Source: Acidimicrobiia bacterium (GTDB lineage: Bacteria; Actinomycetota; Acidimicrobiia; Spongiisociales; UBA11373). From it: DNA of 48,292 nucleotides. Positions 8,427 through 17,482 of the stretch are shown here, one piece after another (position 1 is the first letter of the stretch; every line of letters starts with the position of its first letter). The stretch lies in the NCBI GenBank assembly GCA_029263095.1, contig JAJCYA010000038.1, positions 1 to 48,292 on the forward strand, read 5' to 3'. A program made the translations under genes and the position numbers. A model generated the notes under the pieces. It saw nothing but the letters and a program-made list of their open reading frames with translations. It made no database searches and was not told where the DNA came from.

Positions 8427-8827
8427 AAGCCTACGCCCGTCGAATCTTCGATCCTCGCTTGTCCGTTCTCACAAGCTGACACAAGAGGCACAATCACGAG
8501 TCCGGCAACATCCAGGAGCGGGACCAGCCGAGTCGAAGCGGTCTCACCCCGACATCACGCCCAAGAGTGGGAACGCCGCAGTGCTTGGTCCTGCCCTGTT
8601 GTCACACTTCCCGTTGATGCCAATGGCCACGGGTCGTCGTGGCCAGTTGCCTTTCCCTCGATCCCCCCTCATTATGCCGCGGCAGGGCAGCACCGCCGTT
8701 GCCGGTCCTCACTGGGTAGGGCAGTGTGGGCGATCTCTCGACACCCGCGGACAGACGTTGGACAACGTACACCCTGTGGCTGCCAGACTCTGGTACGGAG
8801 TTCAGGAGGGGCGGTAGGGAGACCGCG
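8427..8827. other. 401-bp intergenic region
   Basis: No convincing gene is seen on either strand. It holds a degenerate copy of the dispersed repeat near 8646-8715 and must contain the promoter for the following lipoprotein run. No clear -10/-35 pair could be chosen. Confidence 0.5.
8646..8715 (+). repeat. dispersed palindromic repeat, copy E (degenerate)
   Basis: ttgcctttccctcg, then ccccctcattatgccgcgg, then caccgccgttgccggtc, align with copy B at 18761-18822 (gccttcccctct, cctcctcatcttgccgcgg, cgccgccgttgccggtc). The terminal GTCACGTTTCG part is absent. Order and spacing are kept, so it is a diverged, truncated family member. Confidence 0.55.
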
Positions 8828-8956
8828 ATGAAACCGAGAGCGACGGGCATTCTGCTCGTGATGGTGATTCTGCTGTTGGCGGGCTGCTCTCCGTCGGACC
8901 TCCAGTCACAAACATCCGTCGCGACCGACGTCCTCCTCTATGAGATTCAGCCGTGA
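8828..8956 (+). CDS. very small lipoprotein
   Basis: The 42-residue product is little more than a lipoprotein signal peptide (MKPRATGILLVMVILLLAGC, lipobox LLAGC) plus a tail of about 22 residues. It could be a genuine small entericidin-like lipoprotein or the remnant of a longer lipoprotein. It lies at the head of a series of lipoprotein genes in the same direction, 55 bp before the next one. A ggagggg element stands about 15 bases upstream and gtaggga nearer the ATG. No function can be assigned. Confidence 0.5.
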   Translation: MKPRATGILLVMVILLLAGCSPSDLQSQTSVATDVLLYEIQP

Positions 8957-9011
8957 CGACCGCTCGTGTGGACGGCTCCACCGGACGAAGACGACCTCAG
9001 AAGGAGTCAGT

Positions 9012-9965
9012 ATGAGACTGGCCGGACGGGCGTTCGTAGGTGCGGCATTGGTCGCGTCGGCTTGTGGAGCCCCGGCGGAACCAAACAGCGCAAGCCTCAC
9101 CTTCGCCTCCACGGCGACGTCGTTGCATGACACGACGACCTCAACCGCACCTTCTGGAGTCGGCCTCGACGACGAGCCTGGATACTCCGAATTGGCTGCG
9201 TTCCGAGCGGTGGATCTGGAGGTCGGAGAACTCGTGCGTTTGGCGGTCGACGACATTGAGGATCCCGACGCCCTGAGTTCCGCCAATCCCACGGCTGACG
9301 TGATCCGGGAACGCCGATCCGACGAGGCGGCGCCGACCGAGACCGAGATACTGGAGGCGATACCGTTTCTGGAGGCTGCGCTGGTCGATCTGGGTTTCCA
9401 AGGATCGGTCGTGATCTGGCCACAAGGAGGACCGGGCTTCTCCGGCACTGTCCCGGCATTCTCTGAGTGGCTCGACGATGATTTCTATCGAGTCACCATC
9501 GATGTCCGCCCGACAGTCCCCGGCTACCTGAGATTCCTGGGAGAGAAGGAACTCCTCTCGTACTCACACATCGAGGAGGACCTACCCGCCGACTCTGTGA
9601 TCGGTTCGGTGCGGCTTGGCGAAACGGTGGTCTACGGCCACAACGGAAGCGAGGACCCGAGCGATTGGGTTCCCGGCCAAGACATTGATGAATGGGCGGC
9701 GATCGACCTGGGCAATCAGCTGTACCTCGTACGCGTCAATCAGCGTGACGGGCGCACGAAGCAGATACTCGGGGCAGAGGTCTTCTTGGCGGCGGCAGCC
9801 GAGACAATCGAGCAAGCGCAAGCGGCCGGTCTCACCCGATTCCCAACCGAAAGCCACACCGCCTTCCAGGGCAATCCTGATCTCGCCGACACTCTGACTG
9901 TCGTCTTCACGACCTCCTGCGAGGGAGCAGTGTGTGTCCCGACCCCAATGCGGACAGGCGGATAG
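9012..9965 (+). CDS. secreted lipoprotein of unknown function
   Basis: The ATG at 9012 is chosen because aaggag stands 5 bases upstream and the product then begins directly with a signal peptide ending in the lipobox VASAC. An earlier in-frame start at 8940 would bury that signal. The 317-residue protein has a Thr/Ser-rich spacer (about 20-45) and then a domain with VVIWPQGGPGFSG, VIGSVRLGETVVYGHNG and a C-terminal cysteine pair (TTSCEGAVCVP). The domain is not recognised. It is part of a co-directional lipoprotein cluster. Confidence 0.8.
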   Translation: MRLAGRAFVGAALVASACGAPAEPNSASLTFASTATSLHDTTTSTAPSGVGLDDEPGYSELAAFRAVDLEVGELVRLAVDDIEDPDALSSANPTADVIRERRSDEAAPTETEILEAIPFLEAALVDLGFQGSVVIWPQGGPGFSGTVPAFSEWLDDDFYRVTIDVRPTVPGYLRFLGEKELLSYSHIEEDLPADSVIGSVRLGETVVYGHNGSEDPSDWVPGQDIDEWAAIDLGNQLYLVRVNQRDGRTKQILGAEVFLAAAAETIEQAQAAGLTRFPTESHTAFQGNPDLADTLTVVFTTSCEGAVCVPTPMRTGG

Positions 9966-10005
9966 CGTTGTGGGTGTACCCGTTCACTCCCGGGGGGTGC
10001 GACTG

Positions 10006-11268
10006 ATGCGGACGATCCTCCCAATCGTCGCGCTCATACTTCTGACCTCTGCGTGTAGTGAAGACCCAGTTGCGGATGTAGGGCCGAACGAGACCGTGGC
10101 GACGAACCCGTCTCAAGCCGCGACGCCGACAACTGCACCTGCAGCTGGTGCGCCGAGCCTTGAAACGTCGACCAGTTCGATCGAGTCTCAGATGACCGGA
10201 CACACGACGATCCCACCAGCCGGGACTCCCCAGATGCCGGAGCCGACAGGTGGTTGGTCTCTCAGATCGGGTGACGTGTTGGTCGCTGGTCCCGACGGTG
10301 TGGTGGTAGTGCGCGATGGGGTGGTGGTTCACCGGCCGGTCATCTCTCCGGCTCACCGGGCGTTCGTGGATGCCGAAGGTGCAATCGTCTTCACCATTCC
10401 CGATCCTGGCTCCCATCCGGAATACTGGGTGGACCCTTCAGAGAAGGGCAACGACCGGATCTGGCGTGTCCATCCTGATGGGCGTCTGGAGGTCCTCTTC
10501 AGTGGATCAGGCGTGACCGACGGCTCAACACCGACGCTGTACCAGGTGTACTGGGACGATGCGCCGCCGGGGGAAACCGTCATCTTCACGACGAGTCAAT
10601 CGTTGCCGTCCGAGGCAGCGTTCTCGCGCTCATCCGTGTGGAACTGGTCGCTCCACGCGCCTGCAGTTCTGCAGACCGCGATGTCGATCCCAACGCCGGG
10701 GGAGGGCGGCGTGACCGGAATCGGCTGGCTCCCATCAGAAGAGGTTTTCGTGATGTCGGTCCAAAGCGAAGGCGGGACCTCGCTCTCGCTGTCTGACGCG
10801 GTGGGGCAACCGGTCTCATGGCCGGGGAATCCCGAGACAATGGAGACCCGCTGCTCCGCTGACGAGGGCTTCAACGATTGCCTCGCCGTGGTGACTGTGA
10901 TTCCTGACACATCGCTCATCGCATATGTGGTGTCGGACCTCTCCGGACTAGGGATCGACGATTCGAAGCGCGCGACGGACCTGGTCACATTCGACCTCAG
11001 CACAGGAACGGAGGTGGACAGGACACGAATCCTGACCGGACCCGGATACTCGACTCAGGATTGGAGCCTCACCGCCAGCAACGAAGCTATCGCTCTCAGT
11101 TGGGGCTGGTATATCAAGGACGAGCAAGGGAATTGGCAGGGCCGCCGAACCGCAGCCATCTACGAGATCGGCACCCGCACCCTGAATGTCCTGCCGATTG
11201 AGGGATTCCCCTCGTTGATGTGGTGGCGAGACAACGCTCGTCCCTCGGCGGACGGTTCAAACTCGTGA
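10006..11268 (+). CDS. secreted lipoprotein, propeller-like repeats possible
   Basis: From the ATG at 10006 the protein (420 residues) starts with a signal peptide and lipobox TSAC. The first 45 residues closely match those of the next lipoprotein gene (GPNETVATNPSQAATPTTAP against APNETAATTPPHLTTPTTTQ), while the mature parts are unrelated. The body has stretches such as DVLVAGPDGVVVVRDG, IWRVHPDGRLEVLFSG, GIGWLPSEEVFVMS and TDLVTFDLSTGTEV, which look like blades of a beta-propeller, but no family is certain. An extracellular role is inferred. The gene follows the previous lipoprotein by 40 bp and may be cotranscribed. Confidence 0.8.
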   Translation: MRTILPIVALILLTSACSEDPVADVGPNETVATNPSQAATPTTAPAAGAPSLETSTSSIESQMTGHTTIPPAGTPQMPEPTGGWSLRSGDVLVAGPDGVVVVRDGVVVHRPVISPAHRAFVDAEGAIVFTIPDPGSHPEYWVDPSEKGNDRIWRVHPDGRLEVLFSGSGVTDGSTPTLYQVYWDDAPPGETVIFTTSQSLPSEAAFSRSSVWNWSLHAPAVLQTAMSIPTPGEGGVTGIGWLPSEEVFVMSVQSEGGTSLSLSDAVGQPVSWPGNPETMETRCSADEGFNDCLAVVTVIPDTSLIAYVVSDLSGLGIDDSKRATDLVTFDLSTGTEVDRTRILTGPGYSTQDWSLTASNEAIALSWGWYIKDEQGNWQGRRTAAIYEIGTRTLNVLPIEGFPSLMWWRDNARPSADGSNS

Positions 11269-11386
11269 CCTCCGAGAGCGCCGCAGCACCGATCGATGAG
11301 CTAGCGGCGCAACTCATCGCAGACTGGTGGTCCAGTGCAGGACCCCTGGTCCATCTTCACCTTCGTGCCGGAATCGAGTGGCTGAG

Positions 11387-12316
11387 ATGAGAAGGACGTT
11401 CATAGCGCTCGTTGCCCTGATGGCTTTCGCCAGCTCGTGTTCCGACGGCCCAGTGACAGGCGTGGCCCCTAACGAGACCGCGGCGACCACTCCGCCTCAT
11501 CTCACAACGCCGACAACCACCCAGCCCGACTTCGGCGAGCCGAACCTCGGCCCGTCCACGGTCACCGAATGGCAGTTCGTTGGCACGGTGATCGACGATG
11601 GCCAACCTGTGATCTGTCCCGGTGGTGTGATGGCCTCGCTGCCACCACAGTGCGAAGGCGTCCCCGTCGTCGGCCTTGACTGGTTGGACATCGACTGGGC
11701 CGAGACGGCCGGTGGCGTGAGGTGGGCTGATCTCACGCTGTTCGGAACCTACGACGGTGAACGCTTCGAACTCACCCGACCACCCGAGCCCCCACTCAGG
11801 GGCGAGGAGACCCCGTTCACTGTTCCGCTGCCCTGCGACGAGCCCGAAGGCGGCTGGCAGATCATCAACGCAGCGACTGCCGACAATGACGGTGCTGCCG
11901 TCGGGTATGCCCAAGCCCAACCCGAGTTCATGGGCAATTGGACCTACCGCCTACCCGCCGACGCAAGTGTCTATTCGGTGAAGGTCTTCACTTTCACCGC
12001 CAAACTTGAACAGCATCAGCAAGCGATCGGCGACATCTATGGAGGACCGATCTGCGTCAGCCTGGTCCGCCGGTCGCTGGCGGAACTCGAAGCCATTCGC
12101 AGCAGAGTCAAGGAAGCCATTGTCAGTCCCGAAGCCAACGCCGCGGGCATCTACCTGATGAACGGTCAGTACGGCGACACGATCGACGTTTTCACTGGTG
12201 GGATCGAGTTCTACGTGCTCGCTGCCGAGGCTGGGGCGCAGGGTTGGCTCGACGCCCAGTTCGGTCAGGGAGTTGTCGGGCTACACAGCTTGCTCACCCG
12301 GATCGGTCAACCCTGA
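11387..12316 (+). CDS. secreted lipoprotein sharing its leader with the preceding gene
   Basis: The ATG at 11387 gives a 309-residue protein with a signal peptide and lipobox ASSC, then a Thr/Pro spacer very similar to that of the gene at 10006. The mature domain begins with a PVICPGGVMASLPPQCEG block and a following LDWLDIDWAETAGGVRW, and continues with PLPCDEPEGGW. These resemble small secreted proteins of unknown function in actinobacteria. The C-terminal half (LVRRSLAELEAIR onward, DAQFGQGVVGLHSLL) is predicted alpha/beta. Partner and ligand are unknown. A tiny decayed frame overlaps its stop codon. Confidence 0.8.
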   Translation: MRRTFIALVALMAFASSCSDGPVTGVAPNETAATTPPHLTTPTTTQPDFGEPNLGPSTVTEWQFVGTVIDDGQPVICPGGVMASLPPQCEGVPVVGLDWLDIDWAETAGGVRWADLTLFGTYDGERFELTRPPEPPLRGEETPFTVPLPCDEPEGGWQIINAATADNDGAAVGYAQAQPEFMGNWTYRLPADASVYSVKVFTFTAKLEQHQQAIGDIYGGPICVSLVRRSLAELEAIRSRVKEAIVSPEANAAGIYLMNGQYGDTIDVFTGGIEFYVLAAEAGAQGWLDAQFGQGVVGLHSLLTRIGQP

Positions 12317-12393
12317 TGCGCCGGACCACTCTCTTGGCATTGCCCCTCCTGCTGCACGGCATCTGGCGCTTCGCACTCAGAATGGACGTGTGA
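12316..12393 (+). pseudogene. possible decayed lipoprotein leader
   Basis: An ATG overlapping the stop of the previous gene (TGATG) opens a 25-residue frame beginning MRRTTLLALPLLLHG. This resembles the leaders of the neighbouring lipoproteins but lacks a lipobox and stops at once. It may be the remnant of a further copy. The evidence is only this similarity. Confidence 0.2.
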
Positions 12394-12475
12394 TCATGGG
12401 GAGGAGGCCCTCAACCATCGCTCGACTCACCACCGATGAGATGTGCGAAGTAGCTCAAGAGTGGGCACTGGCCTT

Positions 12476-14476
12476 GTGACGATCAGCCGCACACCCGTTT
12501 CCGGCCGACCTTTCGGTGGTCGACGACTGGGACGAGCGCGAGTGAGTGTCGTGACGATCGTCGCATTGTCGGTCGCGTCCTGTGGACAGGGCGAAGCGGA
12601 TCCTCCGGTGTCTGTGCCGGAGATCTCGACTGTGGCGCCTGCCCTGGGATCCCAATCGTCAACGACGATCACTGAGCCGCCGGGAAACCTGCTTCCGCTC
12701 ATCGGCGAGGTGATCGGCGAGGCTCCCGTGCGTCTGGCGAGCCCGGCAGCTCCGACGGTTTACCTCACCTCGGATCACAGCGGCGGATCAGAGATCGAAG
12801 CGCCCGCGGGCCTCGTTGTCGAGCTCACATCCTGTGCACTGGTGGGCCCCGGGGTCCTGGCGTTCGAGACGGTCCTGTCTGGCGACGGAGTCACGTACCC
12901 ATTCGCCGCGACGGTCGAGACATCCATCATCTCAGGCGATGTCGGTAGCGGCCTGTGGGGTGTGGGTCGCTTCGAGGCACCGGGCCGTCAGCTCATCGTC
13001 GCATCGGTCCCGGCGTTCGCCGAGGGGCTTGAGCGGGACTGGGGAGAACCCGATGGCACCAACGTCGGGCGGGAGCTGAGGTGGGGACGTCGCGGCCAGC
13101 GGTGTGCGCTGACCGTCGGATCGCTCGAAGCAGAAGAGACACACGATCTCGAGCAGGTGTTCGGGGCTCTGGAGATCACTGCACCCGACGGGACGGTCGA
13201 GGCGCTCGCGCAGCAAGCGTTTGGGAAGGGCACGAGCGCCGCGCTGTTTCCGCTGGCGGTCGCCTACGGAGACGCGACGGACTTCTACGCGGACCGCTGG
13301 TTCCTGCCCACCGAACCCGAGGTACTGGAGCGGATCTCGGAGGATCTCTCACGGGATCTGTGTCTCGAGGTGGAATTCCGCTACGAGAGCTACACGATCA
13401 CTCAGCGCAAGGGATGCCCCAGCATCGAACGCGAGCCTGTGTACCAGGCGGGGACGACGTGGTTCGCCACCGGCTCAGATGGAGTGTGGTTGGTGGAGGT
13501 CGCGTCCGAGGATCGGGCCGTAGTCGAGGAAGTGATGGGGTCGCTTCGACCGGCGTGGCACCTGTATCACCGCGAGATCCCGCTCACGCCCCTCAACGAA
13601 CGCGAGATCGGTCGGGCGCCGTTCCAAGGCGGAGAGGTGCTGGTCACGATGGGTGAGCAGCGGTGTACTGGCAACTGTCAGAGCCCGGAGGGGTGGTTCT
13701 TCGTCTACCGGATCGTCGGCACCTCGCTCGAGGAGTACGCCAATTATCCGGGTTGGGATGGGTGCCTTCTCGCCGAAGAGGAGCCCTTCGTTCTCGCAGT
13801 GGCCCCGCGTTTTGGCAGGGTCGAGATCTCAGACTCCTCGGGTACGGCGGTCATTGAGTACGACGGCGAGCGGCCGTTCGCCTTCATCGACCGGGCTGCG
13901 TCGTCGACCACGGTGGAGATCTTCGATCAGTCGGGCGGAACCCCCGGGTGCGTCATCAAACGGGAGGGGGATGCGAGGGGAGGCGTAGAACCGGCCGGCA
14001 GTGGGACCCCCGACGCTCCTGGGCCCGAAACCTCCCGGACGGTCGAGGCCGGCACGTGCGGTGAGCTCCCGCAGTACTTGTTCGATTTCACGGACACGGA
14101 TCCGATCAGGGTCGCCTGCGCCAACTCGACCGGTGGGGTCGTCACGCTCGTCCAGTTGATCCCGAACGAGATGATGGCCGACCCGCCCGATGGCCTCGAC
14201 TGCATCGTGGCGTTCTTGGGTAGGGGTTCGAGCGCGTCGTGCTGGCAGATCGGATCGGACCCGGAGGCCATTCAATCTGGAACCGATGTGACAGGGATGT
14301 TCGCATCGATGGTCCCCGACGGCACCACCCGCATCGTCGGTGTCACCACCCGAGGAACAGAACTCATCGGTATCCCGCACGATCGGCTCGCATTGGTGTG
14401 GTGGCGCTCGGTCGAGGGTGACCTCCGATCCGTCATGGCCGAGGGCCCCTACGGACTCGTGGTGCTCTACGACTAG
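12476..14476 (+). CDS. large secreted lipoprotein of unknown function
   Basis: The product is about 666 residues if it starts at GTG 12476; GTG at 12443 or 12542 are alternatives. The arginine-rich n-region (GRRLGRARVS) leads into a hydrophobic stretch and the lipobox SVASC. The mature part contains YLTSDHSGGSEIEAPAGLVV, several cysteines (KGCPSIE, CTGNCQSPEGW, GCVIKREG, GTCGELPQY), and repeated ends of the form LVWWRSVEGD. No known domain is recognised. It is the last lipoprotein of the cluster. Start choice is uncertain; the coding frame is not. Confidence 0.75.
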   Translation: MTISRTPVSGRPFGGRRLGRARVSVVTIVALSVASCGQGEADPPVSVPEISTVAPALGSQSSTTITEPPGNLLPLIGEVIGEAPVRLASPAAPTVYLTSDHSGGSEIEAPAGLVVELTSCALVGPGVLAFETVLSGDGVTYPFAATVETSIISGDVGSGLWGVGRFEAPGRQLIVASVPAFAEGLERDWGEPDGTNVGRELRWGRRGQRCALTVGSLEAEETHDLEQVFGALEITAPDGTVEALAQQAFGKGTSAALFPLAVAYGDATDFYADRWFLPTEPEVLERISEDLSRDLCLEVEFRYESYTITQRKGCPSIEREPVYQAGTTWFATGSDGVWLVEVASEDRAVVEEVMGSLRPAWHLYHREIPLTPLNEREIGRAPFQGGEVLVTMGEQRCTGNCQSPEGWFFVYRIVGTSLEEYANYPGWDGCLLAEEEPFVLAVAPRFGRVEISDSSGTAVIEYDGERPFAFIDRAASSTTVEIFDQSGGTPGCVIKREGDARGGVEPAGSGTPDAPGPETSRTVEAGTCGELPQYLFDFTDTDPIRVACANSTGGVVTLVQLIPNEMMADPPDGLDCIVAFLGRGSSASCWQIGSDPEAIQSGTDVTGMFASMVPDGTTRIVGVTTRGTELIGIPHDRLALVWWRSVEGDLRSVMAEGPYGLVVLYD

Positions 14477-14483
14477 CACGGCG

Positions 14484-14780
14484 GTGCTGCCGGCATCGTC
14501 AACCGCCCTTGAATCGGTCGAGCAGACTGATCTCAACGACCTGGCACAGATGCTGTTCATCGCCTCGGCTTGCGTCGCAGCGGACGGATCCGACAGGCTG
14601 ATGGCGACTGAGCGCATGATGCAGCCCTCTTTGTGGGCTTCGGACGACGACCTGGGGTTCGAACTGTGGATCGACGCCCATCGGATGCGATGGCACGCCG
14701 GTGGGGTCACGATGTTCTTCTTCAAGGTCGATCGGGAACCTCTACCAGGCGGACGCTGGGTGAGCCCGGCGGGAGACTGA
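14484..14780 (+). CDS. hypothetical protein, about 98 residues
   Basis: An open frame from GTG 14484 to 14780 fills the space between the last lipoprotein and the sigma factor. The sequence (LNDLAQMLFIASACVAADGS, then ERMMQPSLWASDDDLGFELW and VTMFFFKVDREPLPGG) looks protein-like and is in a different frame from its neighbour. A shorter start at ATG 14550 is possible. There is no strong ribosome binding site and no recognised domain, so it may be non-coding. Confidence 0.35.
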   Translation: MLPASSTALESVEQTDLNDLAQMLFIASACVAADGSDRLMATERMMQPSLWASDDDLGFELWIDAHRMRWHAGGVTMFFFKVDREPLPGGRWVSPAGD

Positions 14781-14826
14781 CCGGAGTGCGGAAGAGAAAC
14801 TCGAAGAGTCTGTCGTACAGCAGGCT

Positions 14827-15318
14827 ATGTCGACGTCCTTGTGGAGTGAGAGTGCATTGAAAGACAGTACGGAGGACACCTTCGTGAGGTTCGCTCGATC
14901 TGTCGAGCCTGAGTTGCGCATGGCCTTGACTGCCGCCCACGGCTTCAGTCGAGGTCTGGAGGCGACCAACGATGCTCTGGTCTACGCGTGGCAGCACTGG
15001 GATCGGATCGCCGGCCTCGACAACCCAGCCGGGTACCTCTATCGCGTCGGACAGCGCAAAGCGCGGCGACGGCGCCTCGTCCCCGACATCCTCTCCGCGT
15101 CCCCGGTCGGCCGTCATCCCTGGTTCGAACCGCATCTGTCGGGTGCGTTGAAGAGCCTGTCACCCCGCCAGCGGCAGGTGGTGGTGCTAATTGAGGCGTA
15201 CCAGTGGACTTTCCGTGAGGTTGCTGATCTTCTTGGTGTGCGCCCGTCGTCGGTGCAGTCCCACCACCGGCGGGCGATGGAACGACTCCGCGTCCGTCTC
15301 GGCGCTGAAGTGTCATGA
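14827..15318 (+). CDS. ECF-family RNA polymerase sigma factor
   Basis: The 163-residue protein has the two-domain layout of group 4 (ECF) sigma factors. A region 2-like helical part (about 18-80, with the acidic/aromatic ALVYAWQHWDRI and the basic GYLYRVGQRKARRRR) is followed by a clear region 4 helix-turn-helix (about 108-155: LSPRQRQVVVLIEAYQW, REVADLLGVRPSSVQSHHRRAMERLR) that reads the -35 element. The gene overlaps the next one by ATGA, so it is translationally coupled to a membrane protein that is the obvious candidate for its controller. Region 2 is less canonical than region 4. Target promoters are unknown. Confidence 0.85.
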   Translation: MSTSLWSESALKDSTEDTFVRFARSVEPELRMALTAAHGFSRGLEATNDALVYAWQHWDRIAGLDNPAGYLYRVGQRKARRRRLVPDILSASPVGRHPWFEPHLSGALKSLSPRQRQVVVLIEAYQWTFREVADLLGVRPSSVQSHHRRAMERLRVRLGAEVS

Positions 15319-17447
15319 GTGATATCGGAAACCGGCTCCGTGCACTGTTTGATGAGGCTGCGCACCCGATCGATCCGACGAACATCCCGCACACTGTGCA
15401 CCGGAAGTCCGGCGTGCACCGGAGGTTCAGCGTCCGGCCCAGCTGGCAGATCGGCGTCGTGGCCGCCGTGGTTGCTCTTGTTCTCGGCGGGACTGCACTC
15501 TTGCTTCGCATGGATAGTGATGGCGACGTAGCCGACCAAGTCACCTCAGCGACCTCGCCGGCCTCGACTTCTACTGCAACTGTGGCCGCTGCCTCCACCC
15601 GTTGGGATTGGCTTGTAGCCAACAGCGAGCCAACCGATGCGAGTCTTCGGATCGCGTTGGCGTCGGCCACGCCGGAGCCTCGTTTCGACTACCTCTCTTT
15701 GGGAACTGAGCAGCTGATGGAGATCGGCCAACCCGACCTCAACCCGCCGGATCTGATTCCGGCCGATGCGACCGTCGTGTACGCCGGTCGACATCTCGAC
15801 ACCGGGATCACAACGTACTTCTATCCAGACACCGGCAACCCATCCGACACCTGTGTTGTCACCTGGTCACCGCGCCAACTTGAAGCGAGCTGGTCCTGTG
15901 GACCAGCGACCACGAGCGAACTCATCGGTCTGAGCGTCTGGGCCGACCCATCCGCGGCGGTACCACCTGGTGTTGAGCGGATCAGCTTTGTCACGATGAA
16001 CGGTCTTCCGACCGACGTCGCGGTCGCCGTGCTCAGCAGCGATGAAGGTGATCCGATAGTTGTGCGCCCGGTTTTGGGTGTCGCCGTCTTCCAGGTACCC
16101 GACAATTGGCTACGTACCAGCCTCTCCGCACGAGCCTATGACGCCGGCGGCGAAGTGATCGGGACCGATCAGGTCGCTCCTGTGCCCAGTGATCTGCAAC
16201 CGGTTCGCATCGATTGCTCTGCCCAGCTCGACGCGTTCCCGTGTGATTCGCTGTTGGACGGCTCGGCGCAAACGATGTGGCAAGCCCCGAACGGCGGTAT
16301 CGATGCACAAATCACCCTGTTCTTCGACCAGCCTGTTCAGATCGCCGTGGTTGGATTCACCAACACAACAGACCCCGAACAATTCAGCCGCAACGCCCGC
16401 ATCAAAGATGTGGAGATCAAAGCCGACGATCTATCGCGCACTTGGACCGGCGAGCTGGCCGACACCAACGACGACACTCAATGGATGGGAATCGCCACAA
16501 TCCAGACGTCAAGTCTGACCATCACCGTGACAACGGCCTATCCCGGAACGAGCTACGAAGACAAGTTGCCGTTCGAGGAATTGGCCCTCGGCGAGATCGT
16601 CGTAACCGGTGTACCTGCCCCAGAAACCCTTTCGGAGCCATCGTCCTTCCCCTACCTCGGAATGGATCTGCCCGACTGGCACTTCGAGTCGGCTCCGGAT
16701 GAGGCGTTCACCACCTGCGGTGACTCCGAGCAACAAGCCCCTATGCGTGGATCGCGATGGGTCAGGCGGGGATCCTCGCTCCGGACACGCATCACCGTAG
16801 AGCTCACCGTCAACACAGTTGCGACCTGGTGCGGTCAGTCTGTCCCCGAGAACCCACTCAATCTGGGCCCTGCTGTTGGCACGCCCGACATCATCGACCA
16901 CGGTCTAACGACGGTGATGGGCCACGACGCCCGCGTATTCAGCGAATACGGGACCTTCTTCGTCGCTTGGGTAGCCTCAGACGAGGCAACTGCATGGCTC
17001 TTCATCGACGGGGACACCGTTACTTTGGAAGACGTCCTCGAAGCCGCCAGCGGCGTTGTCGAACTGACACCAGATGAATGGTCCGAAATCGTGCCGTCGC
17101 AGGATCAGTCGCTCGTCATCGACTCGATCGAACTGACAGCAGCGCCGCCTATCTTCGAGTGCCGCGACACGGATGGGGTGCTGCTGAGCCCGAACCGAGC
17201 CGGGGAGATCGAGCAGGGGCCGTACGCTTCCCCGGTCGAGGCGCTCGAGGGATTCATCGCCAGCAGCGCGGCCGAACTGCGCATAGCTCGTACCGGGTAT
17301 GTCGAACTCACCCAACCCGACGGATCGATCACATATGGCAAGCCGCTTATTGATTCAGACCTGGACCCCGGCTTCGTCACACTGATCTACGTGAGCCGGG
17401 TAGGCGACGTTTGGGGCGTCAACTCATGGGAAGCAAGCGGGTGCTGA
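15315..17447 (+). CDS. single-pass membrane protein with discoidin/NADase-type glycan-binding-like domain, probable sigma partner
   Basis: The 710-residue protein has a short basic cytoplasmic segment (about 1-45), one transmembrane helix (about 46-66) and a Ser/Thr-rich extracellular linker (about 75-95). The rest is a long outer part. Residues of about 297-432 (LDAFPCDSLLDGSAQTMWQ, then ITLFFDQPVQIAVVGFTN and VEIKADDLSRTW) resemble the discoidin-like NADase-type glycan-binding domain: a strand, a DGSxxTxW loop, then a jelly-roll. The zinc-type HxxxCxxC anti-sigma motif is missing. The ATGA overlap with the ECF gene suggests that it holds and releases the sigma factor in response to an outside ligand. 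That role is inference. Confidence 0.75.
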   Translation: MSDIGNRLRALFDEAAHPIDPTNIPHTVHRKSGVHRRFSVRPSWQIGVVAAVVALVLGGTALLLRMDSDGDVADQVTSATSPASTSTATVAAASTRWDWLVANSEPTDASLRIALASATPEPRFDYLSLGTEQLMEIGQPDLNPPDLIPADATVVYAGRHLDTGITTYFYPDTGNPSDTCVVTWSPRQLEASWSCGPATTSELIGLSVWADPSAAVPPGVERISFVTMNGLPTDVAVAVLSSDEGDPIVVRPVLGVAVFQVPDNWLRTSLSARAYDAGGEVIGTDQVAPVPSDLQPVRIDCSAQLDAFPCDSLLDGSAQTMWQAPNGGIDAQITLFFDQPVQIAVVGFTNTTDPEQFSRNARIKDVEIKADDLSRTWTGELADTNDDTQWMGIATIQTSSLTITVTTAYPGTSYEDKLPFEELALGEIVVTGVPAPETLSEPSSFPYLGMDLPDWHFESAPDEAFTTCGDSEQQAPMRGSRWVRRGSSLRTRITVELTVNTVATWCGQSVPENPLNLGPAVGTPDIIDHGLTTVMGHDARVFSEYGTFFVAWVASDEATAWLFIDGDTVTLEDVLEAASGVVELTPDEWSEIVPSQDQSLVIDSIELTAAPPIFECRDTDGVLLSPNRAGEIEQGPYASPVEALEGFIASSAAELRIARTGYVELTQPDGSITYGKPLIDSDLDPGFVTLIYVSRVGDVWGVNSWEASGC

Positions 17448-17482
17448 TAATCGACCAGGGCGAACTAGACCGGCTTCCGGTG

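Noticed and set aside
8940-9011. earlier start for the lipoprotein at 9012
   Set aside because: It would put 24 polar residues before the signal peptide; aaggag fits ATG 9012.
12396-12479. 27-residue frame beginning MGRRPSTIARL
   Set aside because: Very short, overlaps the start of the next lipoprotein gene, no supporting signal.
14945-15670. 241-residue minus-strand frame over the sigma factor
   Set aside because: The sigma region 4 helix-turn-helix on the plus strand and the ATGA overlap show the plus strand is coding.
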